Origin: Jeotgalibacillus campisalis
GTDB taxonomy: Bacteria; Bacillota; Bacilli; Bacillales; Jeotgalibacillaceae
Reading direction: 5' to 3'
DNA: 64,000 nucleotides
Assembly: GCF_000829515.1 (NCBI RefSeq)
Contig: NZ_JXRR01000014.1
Location: forward strand, 620,001-684,000
The notes under the pieces were generated by a model. That model saw only the letters and a list, made by a program, of their open reading frames with translations. It did no database searches and was not told the DNA's origin. The position numbers were made by a program, and so were the translations under genes. Below, piece by piece: positions 34,211-43,323 of this stretch; positions within the stretch are counted from its first letter, which is position 1; each line of letters begins with the position of its first letter.

Positions 34211-34477
34211 TTAGATTGAGATACCTTTTTCCCTGAAATGGTTTTCTATTTTCTTTCGTGAAGTAAGACCGGATTGGGTAATTTCCTCGAGAACAGACAT
34301 ATAAAATCCTGAATCAAATCGGTGCTGTAATTTCAACGTTAATTCGATCGCAGTCTGAACCTTTGAATCAGATGCATCAGTGTACTTTTTTCCAAAGTAA
34401 ATAAACTTTATTGCTTCATCATCCAGCTTAAATCCTTTCGTATGCAAGTCAGCCAAAAAATTTTCCAGTGAATTCAT
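34211..34477 (-). CDS. conserved hypothetical protein coupled to ypcP
   Basis: 88 residues, soluble, helical, no motif I can name with certainty (it may belong to a Bacillaceae DUF family found beside ypcP). Its ATG overlaps the ypcP stop by four bases, so it is translationally coupled and is the last gene of the dynA operon. Basic C-terminus (SRKKIENHFREKG). A helper role for the exonuclease is possible by position only. Confidence 0.75.
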   Translation of the reverse strand: MNSLENFLADLHTKGFKLDDEAIKFIYFGKKYTDASDSKVQTAIELTLKLQHRFDSGFYMSVLEEITQSGLTSRKKIENHFREKGISI

Positions 34478-35367
34478 GTTTGACTCCCCATAAAGCTGCT
34501 ATAGCTGCCCAAAAAACGCCGAACTGTTTTTAACTCATGATGATCAATTATTTCATTGACGGCAGCAGGAACCCCTGACCATTCATTATAAATGTTTTCC
34601 GGAAGAGGAACCTCGCAGTGAATTGCAGCGAGTTTTCTTGAAAGATGAAGCATTTCAAGATCTGCCTCGATTTTTTTTTGCTGAGATGGTGTCAGCAAAT
34701 GCAGATTTTCAATAATCCCATCTATGGAATGGTGATCACGAATTAACTTAAATGCTGTTTTTTCACCGATTCCTCTAACACCAGGATATCCGTCACTGGT
34801 GTCTCCCATTAATCCTTTAACATCAATAAATTGAGACGGTGTGATGCCATATTCATCCAAAAACCGTGAATGGGTAAACCGGCTGTACTCACCATACCCT
34901 TTCTTGACAAGCCAAATCTCTACATGATCATTAATCAATTGCAAAAGATCTTTATCCCCGCTTACTATACTTACTTTTGTTTCTTCATCTGCCATCTGAG
35001 CAATTGTGCCGATGCAGTCATCCGCTTCATACCCGCTGACTCCTATATTAGCAAATGAAAAGTGAGCGGAAATTTCCTTAACCAGATCGAATTGAGGAAT
35101 GAGTTCGACTGGGGCAGCCTGACGATTCGCTTTGTATTGCTCATAGACCTCATTTCTGAAAGTCTGCTGACCCATGTCCCAGCAGACGGTAACATGAGTC
35201 GGTTGAACTTGCTCAATCGCTGTTAAAGAATGTCTTAAAAATCCTTGAATTGCATTTGTCGGATTGCCATGCCGGTTAATCATGAATTGATTTGATATCG
35301 CTGTTGCGAAGAAAGAACGAAAAAGCAGAGCCATTCCGTCAATTAAAAGAATATGTTTTTGGTGCAT
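34474..35367 (-). CDS. ypcP: 5'-3' exonuclease / flap nuclease YpcP
   Basis: 297 residues, homologous to the 5' nuclease domain of DNA polymerase I. Metal-ligand motifs: LLIDGMALLFR (about 6-16), SGYEADDCIG (about 113-122), VSGDKDLLQL (about 133-142) and VKGLMGDTSDGYPGV (about 179-193) with the H3TH loop GIGEKTA following. Acts in Okazaki fragment RNA removal and repair, overlapping RNase H function. Good RBS AAAGGAG. 20 bases after sseA. Confidence 0.94.
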   Translation of the reverse strand: MHQKHILLIDGMALLFRSFFATAISNQFMINRHGNPTNAIQGFLRHSLTAIEQVQPTHVTVCWDMGQQTFRNEVYEQYKANRQAAPVELIPQFDLVKEISAHFSFANIGVSGYEADDCIGTIAQMADEETKVSIVSGDKDLLQLINDHVEIWLVKKGYGEYSRFTHSRFLDEYGITPSQFIDVKGLMGDTSDGYPGVRGIGEKTAFKLIRDHHSIDGIIENLHLLTPSQQKKIEADLEMLHLSRKLAAIHCEVPLPENIYNEWSGVPAAVNEIIDHHELKTVRRFLGSYSSFMGSQT

Positions 35368-35387
35368 GCGTTGCTCCTTTCACGTGC

Positions 35388-36233
35388 TTACTTTTTAAAA
35401 TGAGTTGAATCTCCAATTTCAATTTCGTGCTCGTCATATGAAACCCAGTCACTGTAGCTCCCGGGGTAGAGTTTCACATTTTCGAAGCCCGCCTGTTTAA
35501 GCGCAATGAAATTGGGAATAGCTGTAACTCCGCTGCCGCAATAGACAACAATCGGCCGGTCTTTTTCCCAATCTGAAAAGCGATTTGCCTGCTCAGAGTC
35601 TTTGAGAAAGAATCCTTCGTGCAGCCCGTCCATCCAATCCCGGTGGATTGCACCAGGAATATGACCTGCCACTCTGTCAATAGGTTCATTTTGACCAATA
35701 TAGCGGTCATAAGAACGTGAGTCTATTAAAATAGAAGTTGTTTTCCCCGTTACAATTTGTTCTATTTCCCCCACCTCAGCTCGCCAGTTCTCATTAACAT
35801 GAACAGAAAAAGATCCGGTTGAAGGAGTTGGTTCCTCGGTTGATAACGGCAGCTCCTGAGCTTCCCATTCCTTAAAGCCGCCATTTAAAATAAAGACATT
35901 TTCCAGACCGTGATAGCGTAAAAGCCACCACAAGCGAGAGGCAAATGCCCCTTCTCCTCCATCATAAACAATGACAGTGGACTCATTTGAAATGCCCGCG
36001 TGTTCAATCGTTCGCTTAAAATCTTCTATTAAAGGAAGCGGATGTCTTCCCCCGTGCTTTTGCGGAGCGCCTGATAAATCCTTATTCAGGTGGAAGTAGA
36101 CTGCACCTGGAATATGTCCTTTTTTGTATTGTTCACTGCCAGCAGACGGTTCATTTAGAGAAAACCGGCAATCGGCGATCACTACATTTTTTAAGTTTTC
36201 CATCAGCCAGGCTGGTGTCACAGTATAACCCAT
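35388..36233 (-). CDS. sulfurtransferase (tandem rhodanese, SseA type)
   Basis: 281 residues with two rhodanese domains. The C-terminal one carries the active loop CGSGVTA with catalytic Cys (about 239), the pattern of 3-mercaptopyruvate sulfurtransferases rather than thiosulfate:cyanide enzymes (CRKGVT). The N-terminal domain is inactive, as usual. RBS GGGGGAAA overlaps the end of the Cys-rich small gene, with the start one base after its stop. Member of the dynA operon. Confidence 0.9.
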   Translation of the reverse strand: MGYTVTPAWLMENLKNVVIADCRFSLNEPSAGSEQYKKGHIPGAVYFHLNKDLSGAPQKHGGRHPLPLIEDFKRTIEHAGISNESTVIVYDGGEGAFASRLWWLLRYHGLENVFILNGGFKEWEAQELPLSTEEPTPSTGSFSVHVNENWRAEVGEIEQIVTGKTTSILIDSRSYDRYIGQNEPIDRVAGHIPGAIHRDWMDGLHEGFFLKDSEQANRFSDWEKDRPIVVYCGSGVTAIPNFIALKQAGFENVKLYPGSYSDWVSYDEHEIEIGDSTHFKK

Positions 36234-36234
36234 A

Positions 36235-36414
36235 TTACTTTCCCCCTTGTTTATCCATTAATTTTTTAATATGTGCCTTTGGTTCCCAACAGTTAAATTT
36301 GTACTCAGGTCTGGTTTGAAAACCAAGACGGCTGCAACGGTAGCTCATTCCCTTTTCCAGCTTTAATACTTCAAAATGAACACAGGTAGCACAAGCGTGA
36401 AAATTCTTGTTCAT
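36235..36414 (-). CDS. 59-residue Cys-rich protein coupled to dynA
   Basis: ATG overlaps the dynA stop (ATGA), stop TAA one base before the sseA start. Product MNKNFHACATCVHFEV... has Cys at 8, 11, 27 and 42 and the pieces YRCSRLGFQTRPEYKFNCW, a likely four-Cys metal site. Similar small 'ACATCxHF' proteins occur in Bacillaceae as uncharacterised ORFs. Both coupled junctions and conserved codon use argue that it is real. The position between a membrane-fusion dynamin and a sulfurtransferase gives no direct functional hint. Confidence 0.8.
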   Translation of the reverse strand: MNKNFHACATCVHFEVLKLEKGMSYRCSRLGFQTRPEYKFNCWEPKAHIKKLMDKQGGK

Positions 36415-39400
36415 GCGTCTACACGCTTATTTTGTATAGCATCAAATGATTTTTTCCAGTCGACGATTACTTCTTGAGACTGATACCCGCTCAAGCGACC
36501 TTCTATTTGCTCGAAAAGATCTTCTCTCCATCTAGTATACAGTTCTTTTCCGGAAGCGGAAAGATGAAGGTCTATCCAGTTCTGCAACCGTGTCTTATGA
36601 GTGGAAAGAACTCTCTTTCCCTCTTTTTTTAACCGTTCCTCTAATACTTCCTTCATCTGCTGCTTTTGATTTTTTTCAAAGAAAAGTCTGGTGTTTTTAA
36701 ACACAGCTTGTTCTTTTTTAAACGAAGCTGGTTCAAAATCGGTAAATAGAGGCGGAAATGACAGCAGGTCCAATTCATTTATAGTGATAGAGGGTTTGAT
36801 TCCGTCATTCATTATTTTTTCAATAGAGGTCCATTCTAAATCCAACTCATCATTTAGTTGTTTCCTCATATACTGAGCAATCCGGTGATTTACTACCTTT
36901 AATTCCTGCGAGAAATCATAACCCAACAAATTCAGGAGCGAACTCATCGCTTTGTTCAACGCTTTTGCAGGAGATTGATCTGTAAAAAGAGAAGGATGAA
37001 ACGATTCCTTGAAAAAATCACTAAAACGGAAAAACACTCGTTGCTCCATGTAGATAAATAATTCATCAAGTTCCTGTTTAACCCGGAGATTTATCCCATG
37101 AAATTCAGGATCGTCAAATTGCCCATGTATGATTTCTTTTGCTTCGGTGAGCTGCTTTATTTTCCTCTCTTTATAAACAGAATTTTGCTCAGCATTGTCA
37201 ATCAGTTTTCCCAGTTGATGTATCGTTTTTTCAGTGTCTGATTGAGCGGTTTCCAGAACCATTCCAGACAAATCCTCCCGCAGAAATGAATGAAACGAGC
37301 GGTTAAAGGAATCAATTCCTGACCTTTCAGCCTCTGAAGAGTTGCTGCTGAGCGCAGCTTGACTCGATACACCGAAGACACGAGGATTTCGTATGCCAAA
37401 ATTTATCAGCTGATCTTTCATATACCCTAAAACCTGTTCCTTCTCTTCCTCTGTTTCTGCCAGATCAATTGCGTTGACAATAAAAAACATTTTATCTAAT
37501 TCAAAACTGTCCTTTACTCTTCCAAGCTGAATCAGAAATTCACGGTCTGCTCTTGCAAAAGCATGGTTGTAATAGGTGACAAACAGAACAGCATCGGCGC
37601 TCCGTATATAGTCAAAAGAAACATCGGTGTGTCTTGAATTAATAGAATCAGCACCTGGTGTATCAACTATGGTTACGCCTTTCTTTGAAATGGCGGAGTC
37701 GAGATAATAATCAATCCTTTCGACAAAGCAGGATTGCTCTTCCTTCGCTGCGTAGCCTTCAAATTCCGATTGATCTACATTAATTTCAGAACCAAGATAC
37801 CCTTTTATCTGCGGCCAGCCCGTATAGAATGATTGCAGAAAGTTTTTTTCTGCATCCATATTCTCTCGTTTGCTTTCACAAGCTTTTGGAACTTCCTGAT
37901 AAGCCTGCTCAAGTGAAACTGGATTCATATTGAATTCACGAAAAATCTGCTGCAGATCTTCAAGCAGATCTTTCTCTTTTTTAAAGAATACTTTAACCGT
38001 CCCATCTGGAAACTTACTTGATGCCGGCCTGATTCGATTAATAGAAGCTGTGGTTGGATTAGGTGAAACTGGGAGCATTTTTTTCTCAAGCAGTGCGTTA
38101 GCAAAGGAAGATTTCCCGGCACTAAACGCACCAAAAAGAGCAATTGTAAAATCTTTATTTTTAATTTTGTCAATGCTTGACAGAAGATGCTGATGTTGTC
38201 TGCTGAATCCTCTCAATTCTGCAATTTCTTGTGCTGTTACTTCCAGGTTATGAAGAACCTTAGCTTCATCTATAGTACCTTTTTTGTGTGTTTTTTCAGG
38301 CGCACTAAAGACCTTGCTTTTTTCTTCTTTTGAAGCAGCTTGAAATTTTTTTAAATTGGAGACTTTCATCAGATCGTTTTGTTCTTTTTCCCAATCATTT
38401 ATCCATTCTGCGATCGTCCTGCTCTGATCAGACCCTTGCTCAAGTGATTTAAGCGCTGTGAGTTGATCTTCTACATTCATTATCGTTCTGAGCGCATTTG
38501 CTTTTTTATGAACCGTTAAAGACTTAGATTGAGAACTCGTTAAATAGTCTTCCATTTTGTCAGAAGACGTTTGGATAATATCATTTTTAATTACTTCTAC
38601 TTTTTGTTTAGCTGACAGCCTTATATGATTCGTTAAATCATTGCAGTAATTAATCAGGGATTCACCGCTGACCTCTGCGCCGGGTTTTATTCGGCTTCGA
38701 ATAAACGGCAAATCAATTTTAAAATTCAATTGATCAATCTTATCCTCTAATGCACGATCTTGTATGCCTGCTTCTTTTAAAGAGGAATGACAGCTATTTT
38801 TCAAATGCCAGTCAAGTTGCTGAATAATGACTTCATTCAGGCTTTGCACGAAACTCTCTTCTCTTCTTACTTTTTCCTCAGCCGTTTTTTTTGATGAAAA
38901 GAAAACGCCTATTTTAAACGAACGATCATTCGCTTCTAGAAAGTTCCCAGCTTTATCTCTTATAGCTGAAGGCATCAAATAAGCAGAATTAATTACCTTA
39001 TCTCTTTTTTCATTAAATTTAGTTTCCCACTCTTCAATCGAGTACACCTGGTTTTGACGTTTAAATTCCTTTTCGGCTTCCACTATTTTCTCGCGGCTTC
39101 CGGGCTCATTCAATGATAAAAAATCATCATATGTATCCACCATGTGGTCAAGCTGATCGGCCAAAAACTTCTCGTGTTCCCCTTTTAAAAGACTAAGCGA
39201 GGAAAGAGCGGTTTGAATGACCGTTTCTTCTTTATTTATCATAATGTTGTTTATCGCTGAACGAATCTCTTCCAGCTGATTGTCAGGGTGGCTCAAGTCT
39301 TTTAATGAAGTGTAATAAAATACTTTTGGAGAAGCACCGCCTTTTATAAATGCCTCTTCATTCGCCAATTTAAAAGCTTTAAAAGATAGTTCGTCCTCTT

Positions 39401-40007
39401 TATGTTTATCAATTTGGTTCACGATCGCATGAACCGGTCGATATTTAGACATGTTTCGAATCCAGTCAAAATTAATTTGTGACTGAACATGATTGTAATC
39501 CATCACATAAAAGATTAGATCAGCCAAATGAATAGCAGAATCAGTAGATTGTTTATGCAAATCATCAATTGAATCAATCCCAGGTGTATCTAAAACCGTT
39601 ACCCCGTCTGGAAGCGATGCTTGCTTGCGGTACAAATCGATCCTTTTAATATCCTCACCGTTTGTTCCAAGCTGAATAATGGATGACTCGTCTAAAGGGG
39701 GCATTAGTTGGATCTTTTTATTATCAAGCATGGTTAAGATCAGTTTTTCCGATTTCCCAGTATGGATGGCAATAAGATTCGCACTTGTAGGAATAGGACT
39801 TGAAGGAAGAAGCTGTTCTCCTATTAATGCATTAATCATAGCTGATTTTCCTGCTGAAAAATGCCCGCAGAATCCGACGATTAACTCATTTTTTTGCAGT
39901 TTATGAGCAAGACGTTTTGCCTTCTGGGCTGTTTTGTCATCTTCATGATTTTTGCAAAGTAACCAGAAATGAGCTAAATGATGAAGAATTTTATCTTTTT
40001 CGTCCAT
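36411..40007 (-). CDS. dynA: two-headed bacterial dynamin DynA (YpbR)
   Basis: About 1198 residues, a fusion of two dynamin-like GTPases that tethers and fuses membranes and protects against pore-forming agents and phage in B. subtilis. First head: P-loop GHFSAGKSAM (about 48-57), DTPGIDSID (G3), NQID (G4). Second head: P-loop GAFSAGKSSF (about 615), DTPGADSIN, NAID. Both are followed by long coiled-coil stalk regions. The start at 40007 is preferred (GAGGT upstream) over the ATG five codons before. First gene of the dynA-59aa-sseA-ypcP-88aa operon. Confidence 0.95.
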   Translation of the reverse strand: MDEKDKILHHLAHFWLLCKNHEDDKTAQKAKRLAHKLQKNELIVGFCGHFSAGKSAMINALIGEQLLPSSPIPTSANLIAIHTGKSEKLILTMLDNKKIQLMPPLDESSIIQLGTNGEDIKRIDLYRKQASLPDGVTVLDTPGIDSIDDLHKQSTDSAIHLADLIFYVMDYNHVQSQINFDWIRNMSKYRPVHAIVNQIDKHKEDELSFKAFKLANEEAFIKGGASPKVFYYTSLKDLSHPDNQLEEIRSAINNIMINKEETVIQTALSSLSLLKGEHEKFLADQLDHMVDTYDDFLSLNEPGSREKIVEAEKEFKRQNQVYSIEEWETKFNEKRDKVINSAYLMPSAIRDKAGNFLEANDRSFKIGVFFSSKKTAEEKVRREESFVQSLNEVIIQQLDWHLKNSCHSSLKEAGIQDRALEDKIDQLNFKIDLPFIRSRIKPGAEVSGESLINYCNDLTNHIRLSAKQKVEVIKNDIIQTSSDKMEDYLTSSQSKSLTVHKKANALRTIMNVEDQLTALKSLEQGSDQSRTIAEWINDWEKEQNDLMKVSNLKKFQAASKEEKSKVFSAPEKTHKKGTIDEAKVLHNLEVTAQEIAELRGFSRQHQHLLSSIDKIKNKDFTIALFGAFSAGKSSFANALLEKKMLPVSPNPTTASINRIRPASSKFPDGTVKVFFKKEKDLLEDLQQIFREFNMNPVSLEQAYQEVPKACESKRENMDAEKNFLQSFYTGWPQIKGYLGSEINVDQSEFEGYAAKEEQSCFVERIDYYLDSAISKKGVTIVDTPGADSINSRHTDVSFDYIRSADAVLFVTYYNHAFARADREFLIQLGRVKDSFELDKMFFIVNAIDLAETEEEKEQVLGYMKDQLINFGIRNPRVFGVSSQAALSSNSSEAERSGIDSFNRSFHSFLREDLSGMVLETAQSDTEKTIHQLGKLIDNAEQNSVYKERKIKQLTEAKEIIHGQFDDPEFHGINLRVKQELDELFIYMEQRVFFRFSDFFKESFHPSLFTDQSPAKALNKAMSSLLNLLGYDFSQELKVVNHRIAQYMRKQLNDELDLEWTSIEKIMNDGIKPSITINELDLLSFPPLFTDFEPASFKKEQAVFKNTRLFFEKNQKQQMKEVLEERLKKEGKRVLSTHKTRLQNWIDLHLSASGKELYTRWREDLFEQIEGRLSGYQSQEVIVDWKKSFDAIQNKRVDA

Positions 40008-40168
40008 AAATACCTCGTCCATTCTTTTCTCTTGATTAACTATCTGCTTTCATTGTACAAAAATTTCGACAAAAATCCTATTAATCCTTGTCATTTTTAT
40101 TATCTTTCTCTTAACTACGAATCATTTGTCATGGTATAATAGAACTATATAATATTCGGAGGTGTATG

Positions 40169-40666
40169 ATGGTCACGTCAAAAGTAGTCACAAATACATT
40201 GAATGGGACAATTTATTCTATTAAAAATGTTATCCCACTGCCCGTTTCCATCAAAAAACCACATATGCTAGATCGTCCCTATGAGCAGCAGAATGTTGGC
40301 GTCATGATTGGAATGACCGGTGATAGTAGAGGCCAAATATTAATTGATGGTGAAAAAGAAGCTTTCAGAAAGTTAGGCCTGTGTATGTTCGGGATTGAGC
40401 TCGAAGATGATATGCTTCTGTCGTTCATAGGTGAACTCGGAAATATGATCGCTGGCTCACTGGCTGCATCCATTTCTAAGAGCGGTGTAGAACTGGATAT
40501 TACTCCTCCTGCGGTCATCAGCGGTAAAAAAGCGCTGTTTGGTTTTACTAAGGCCATATTGCTTCCTTTTGTTGTTGAGACAGTAGGAGAATTTACTATT
40601 CTACTTGCTTTACAGGGGCATGAGGGCGGAAAAACCTATGATCCCCCTGCCCAAGTTATGCGATAA
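40169..40666 (+). CDS. CheX-like (CheC/CheX/FliY) phosphatase-domain protein
   Basis: 165 residues forming one CheX domain (COG1406). The family phosphatase signature ExxN is present in FIGELGNMIAGSLA (about 92-95), and a second half follows the alpha/beta pattern. CheX removes phosphate from CheY~P. Stand-alone copies outside chemotaxis loci, like this one, have unknown partners. The second of two adjacent ATGs (40169) has the better spacing to GGAGG. Monocistronic and divergent from dynA. Confidence 0.8.
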   Translation: MVTSKVVTNTLNGTIYSIKNVIPLPVSIKKPHMLDRPYEQQNVGVMIGMTGDSRGQILIDGEKEAFRKLGLCMFGIELEDDMLLSFIGELGNMIAGSLAASISKSGVELDITPPAVISGKKALFGFTKAILLPFVVETVGEFTILLALQGHEGGKTYDPPAQVMR

Positions 40667-40674
40667 AAAAAGTA

Positions 40675-40729
40675 AATAAGTAAAAACCAAAGGTATATTG
40701 GCTTTTACTTATTCTCTAAATACCTTTGG
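40675..40729. terminator. overlapping alternative hairpins between convergent genes
   Basis: Dyad A pairs AATAAGTAAAAACCAA (40675-40690) with TTGGCTTTTACTTATT (40698-40713, one mismatch). Dyad B pairs CCAAAGGTAT (40687-40696) with ATACCTTTGG (40720-40729). They share bases, so only one can form at a time. One probably ends each convergent transcript. Confidence 0.55.
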
Positions 40730-40735
40730 CGAAAA

Positions 40736-41509
40736 TTAAAATCCATTAATCGTCATGCCGCCATCTACAAAAAGAGTTTGTCCTGTTACATAACTGCCTG
40801 CTTCTGAAACAAAAAAGATCGCGGGACCAATTAATTCTTTCAGCTGCCCTACTCTGTTTAAAGGCGTAACAGCAAGAATCTCGCTTAAATATTTCTCATC
40901 TGCTAAGAGCTTTTCAGTCAAGGGGGTTTCGAAATACCATGGGCCTATCGAGTTTACACGGATCCCATCTTTCCCCCACTCAAAAGCTAAAATTTTTGTC
41001 ATATGAATAAGAGCGGCTTTAGATGCTCCGTAAGCAACCCCGGTGCGCAAAGCCGTTTGACCTGCTACAGAAGAAACGGACAATATACTTCCCCCGTTCC
41101 CCTGAGCTCTCATTACGTTTCCAACTTCCTGGGACATCATAAAGGCAGACTTTAAATTAGTGTCCATAATGACAGACCACTCTGCATCTGTCACATCTTC
41201 AGCTTTTGAACGGATATTCATCCCTGCATTATTAATTAAAATATCGATTTTACCACTATTATTTATTACTTTGTCTATTGTGCGGCGTATTTCTTCACGA
41301 TCCGTCACATCCGTTACAACATAGTAGGCTTCCCCGCCCCTATCCTTAATAAAGGCAGTCGTTTCTTTTAATTCGTTTTCTGTTCGCGAAAGCAAAACCA
41401 CTTCTGCTCCAGCCTCTGCAAGACCGATTGCAAGTGCTTTACCGATCCCTCTTCCCGCTCCTGTAACGACAGCTGTTTTGTTCTCTAATGAAAATGATGG
41501 CTGATACAT
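40736..41509 (-). CDS. short-chain dehydrogenase/reductase
   Basis: Classical SDR, 257 residues, NAD(P)-binding TGAGRGIGKALAIGLAEAG (about 17), NNAGMNIR (about 93), catalytic Ser in SVSSVAGQT and YGASK (Tyr/Lys, about 161-165). C-terminal DGGMTINGF. Closest by pattern to gluconate 5-dehydrogenase/KduD or FabG-like enzymes. The substrate is not predictable and no sugar-acid genes lie nearby. AAGGAG before the ATG. It is 23 bases downstream of ypwA and probably co-transcribed. Confidence 0.9.
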   Translation of the reverse strand: MYQPSFSLENKTAVVTGAGRGIGKALAIGLAEAGAEVVLLSRTENELKETTAFIKDRGGEAYYVVTDVTDREEIRRTIDKVINNSGKIDILINNAGMNIRSKAEDVTDAEWSVIMDTNLKSAFMMSQEVGNVMRAQGNGGSILSVSSVAGQTALRTGVAYGASKAALIHMTKILAFEWGKDGIRVNSIGPWYFETPLTEKLLADEKYLSEILAVTPLNRVGQLKELIGPAIFFVSEAGSYVTGQTLFVDGGMTINGF

Positions 41510-41532
41510 GCTGCATCTCCTTACTCCTCACT

Positions 41533-43038
41533 CTATAATGAGTAAATCTTCGTATATTTTTCAGTCAGATAGTCTATGAGATACTGTGCGTTCAATCCTT
41601 CACCGGTTGTTTCCTTTATAATTTCCAATGGTTTCTTCATTTTACCGTACTGGTGGACATGGGTGATCATCCAGTCTTTTATTGGTGCAATATTGCCTTG
41701 TGAAAGTAATTCATCGAAATTCGGAAGGTCTTTGTCCATTGCATGTTTGAACTGAGCTGCATACATGTATCCCAGTGCATAAGAAGGAAAGTATCCGAAC
41801 GCTCCTCCTGACCAGTGTACATCCTGCAGGACTCCTTCTGCGTCATTCTCCGGCGTGACACCAAGATATTCCTGATACTTTGATCTCCAGATCTCAGGGA
41901 GGTTTTCAACTTTCATTTCCCCATTAATCAGCCCTTTTTCGATTTCATACCGGATCATAATATGAAGTGTATACGTTAATTCATCTGCATCTACTCGAAT
42001 AAGCGATGGCTTGGATTCATTAATGGAGCGGACAAACTCGTTTAGTGGAATGTGATCAAATTGACCATCAGCGTGTTCTTTTAACGTATCATAATAACGG
42101 CTCCAAAATGCCGGCTGCCTTCCTACAAAGTTTTCAAAGAACAAAGATTGAGACTCATGTATCCCCATTGATGTCCCGCTGCAAAGGGGTGTACCGATTA
42201 AGTCTTCACTAATATTCTGTTCATATAATGCATGACCACACTCATGGATCGTTCCAAATATAGCGCTGCGAAAATCATTCTCATCATACCTTGTTGTCAC
42301 TCTTACGTCCCCCGGATTTAAACCTGTCGCAAATGGGTGAACTGCTTCATCAAGACGGCCTGCCTCAAAGTCATAGCCAATCTCTTCTAGCATTTTCAAG
42401 CTGAATTTTTTTTGAGCTTGTTTGGGGAAATGGGTAAAGATAAAGGAAGTGTCCGGTTTATTTGGTGATTCCCCAATTTCTTTCACAAGAGGAACGACTG
42501 CCTCTCTGACTTGCGCAAATACCCGGTCCAGGATCTCAACAGTAACGCCAGGCTCAAAGCGATCCAAGAGGGTGTTGTAAGGGTTTCCTTCAGATCCCCA
42601 GTATTGAACGAATCTCCTGTTTGATTCAACGAGTTTTTCCAAATAAGGTTGGAATAAAGAAAAATCAGATTTCTCTCTTGCTTCTTCCCATACACTCTCA
42701 GCTTTTGATTGTAGGATTACATATTCTCTGAATTCTTCAGCGGGAATTTTTTTATTTCTTTCATACTCCTGCTGGCATTCTTCTAATGTTTTAACTGTAA
42801 TTTCGCTTAACTCTTCTTTATGTGAGGACAATCCTGCAATAAAAGAAGCCATTTCATCTGATGTAGATAAATCAAACAACTCACTCGATAACGTGCCAAT
42901 TACTTGTGAACGCTGATCTACTGCTTTTTTTGGAGCCCCTGTTCGAAGGTCCCAAAAGATTAATCCAAGCGCTTCATCGTATGCCTGCATTTTATTTACA
43001 TATGTAAGAAATTCTTTCTCTAGCTTTATTGTATTCAT
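41533..43038 (-). CDS. ypwA: M32 family metallocarboxypeptidase (YpwA, Taq-like)
   Basis: 501 residues from the ATG at 43038 (AGGGGG upstream), the same length as B. subtilis YpwA; the 22-codon upstream frame is not used. Zinc motif HECGH within FGTIHECGHALYEQN (about 267), a Glu ligand in GIHESQSLFFEN, and the M32 pattern IRVDADELTYTLHIMIRYEIE are all present. Releases C-terminal residues from peptides, presumably in protein turnover. Confidence 0.95.
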   Translation of the reverse strand: MNTIKLEKEFLTYVNKMQAYDEALGLIFWDLRTGAPKKAVDQRSQVIGTLSSELFDLSTSDEMASFIAGLSSHKEELSEITVKTLEECQQEYERNKKIPAEEFREYVILQSKAESVWEEAREKSDFSLFQPYLEKLVESNRRFVQYWGSEGNPYNTLLDRFEPGVTVEILDRVFAQVREAVVPLVKEIGESPNKPDTSFIFTHFPKQAQKKFSLKMLEEIGYDFEAGRLDEAVHPFATGLNPGDVRVTTRYDENDFRSAIFGTIHECGHALYEQNISEDLIGTPLCSGTSMGIHESQSLFFENFVGRQPAFWSRYYDTLKEHADGQFDHIPLNEFVRSINESKPSLIRVDADELTYTLHIMIRYEIEKGLINGEMKVENLPEIWRSKYQEYLGVTPENDAEGVLQDVHWSGGAFGYFPSYALGYMYAAQFKHAMDKDLPNFDELLSQGNIAPIKDWMITHVHQYGKMKKPLEIIKETTGEGLNAQYLIDYLTEKYTKIYSL

Positions 43039-43168
43039 GATCTTCCCCCTTTTTCTATCGTACCGAACTATTTTATCATATTTTTCAGAATTGAAGGTGA
43101 ACATTTTTCCATCTTATCGCCAGAGTGCTGATTCTGCTGTTATTTTTTCAAAAGATTAATGCATCTGT

Positions 43169-43207
43169 AAAAAAAAGGAGCTTGAGACAACTATCTGTCT
43201 CAAACTC
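43169..43207 (-). terminator. ypvA terminator
   Basis: GAGTTTGAGACA / TGTCTCAAGCTC stem with a 6-base loop. On the - strand it is followed by CTTTTTTTT. It is also the left end of repeat copy 3, so the repeat appears to provide the terminator. Confidence 0.8.
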
Positions 43208-43297
43208 TTTGGCCTGTTCTTTCTGCTCATCTAATCATCTCATATTAACGATGCTTACTGCGTTATGTTTATCTTTTTTCAGTCATGTCCCAGCCTC
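43178..43297 (+). repeat. dispersed element, copy 3 (core-less short form)
   Basis: 120 bp with left end GAGCTTGAGACAAC and right end GTCATGTCCCAGCCTC, imperfect inverted repeats like those of copy 2. The right end also matches copy 2's right end (ACTGxxAAAGAT-type sequence on the - strand). The GC-rich core is missing. Confidence 0.5.
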
Positions 43298-43323
43298 AGC
43301 TATAATCGTTTGGTAAAAGGATT

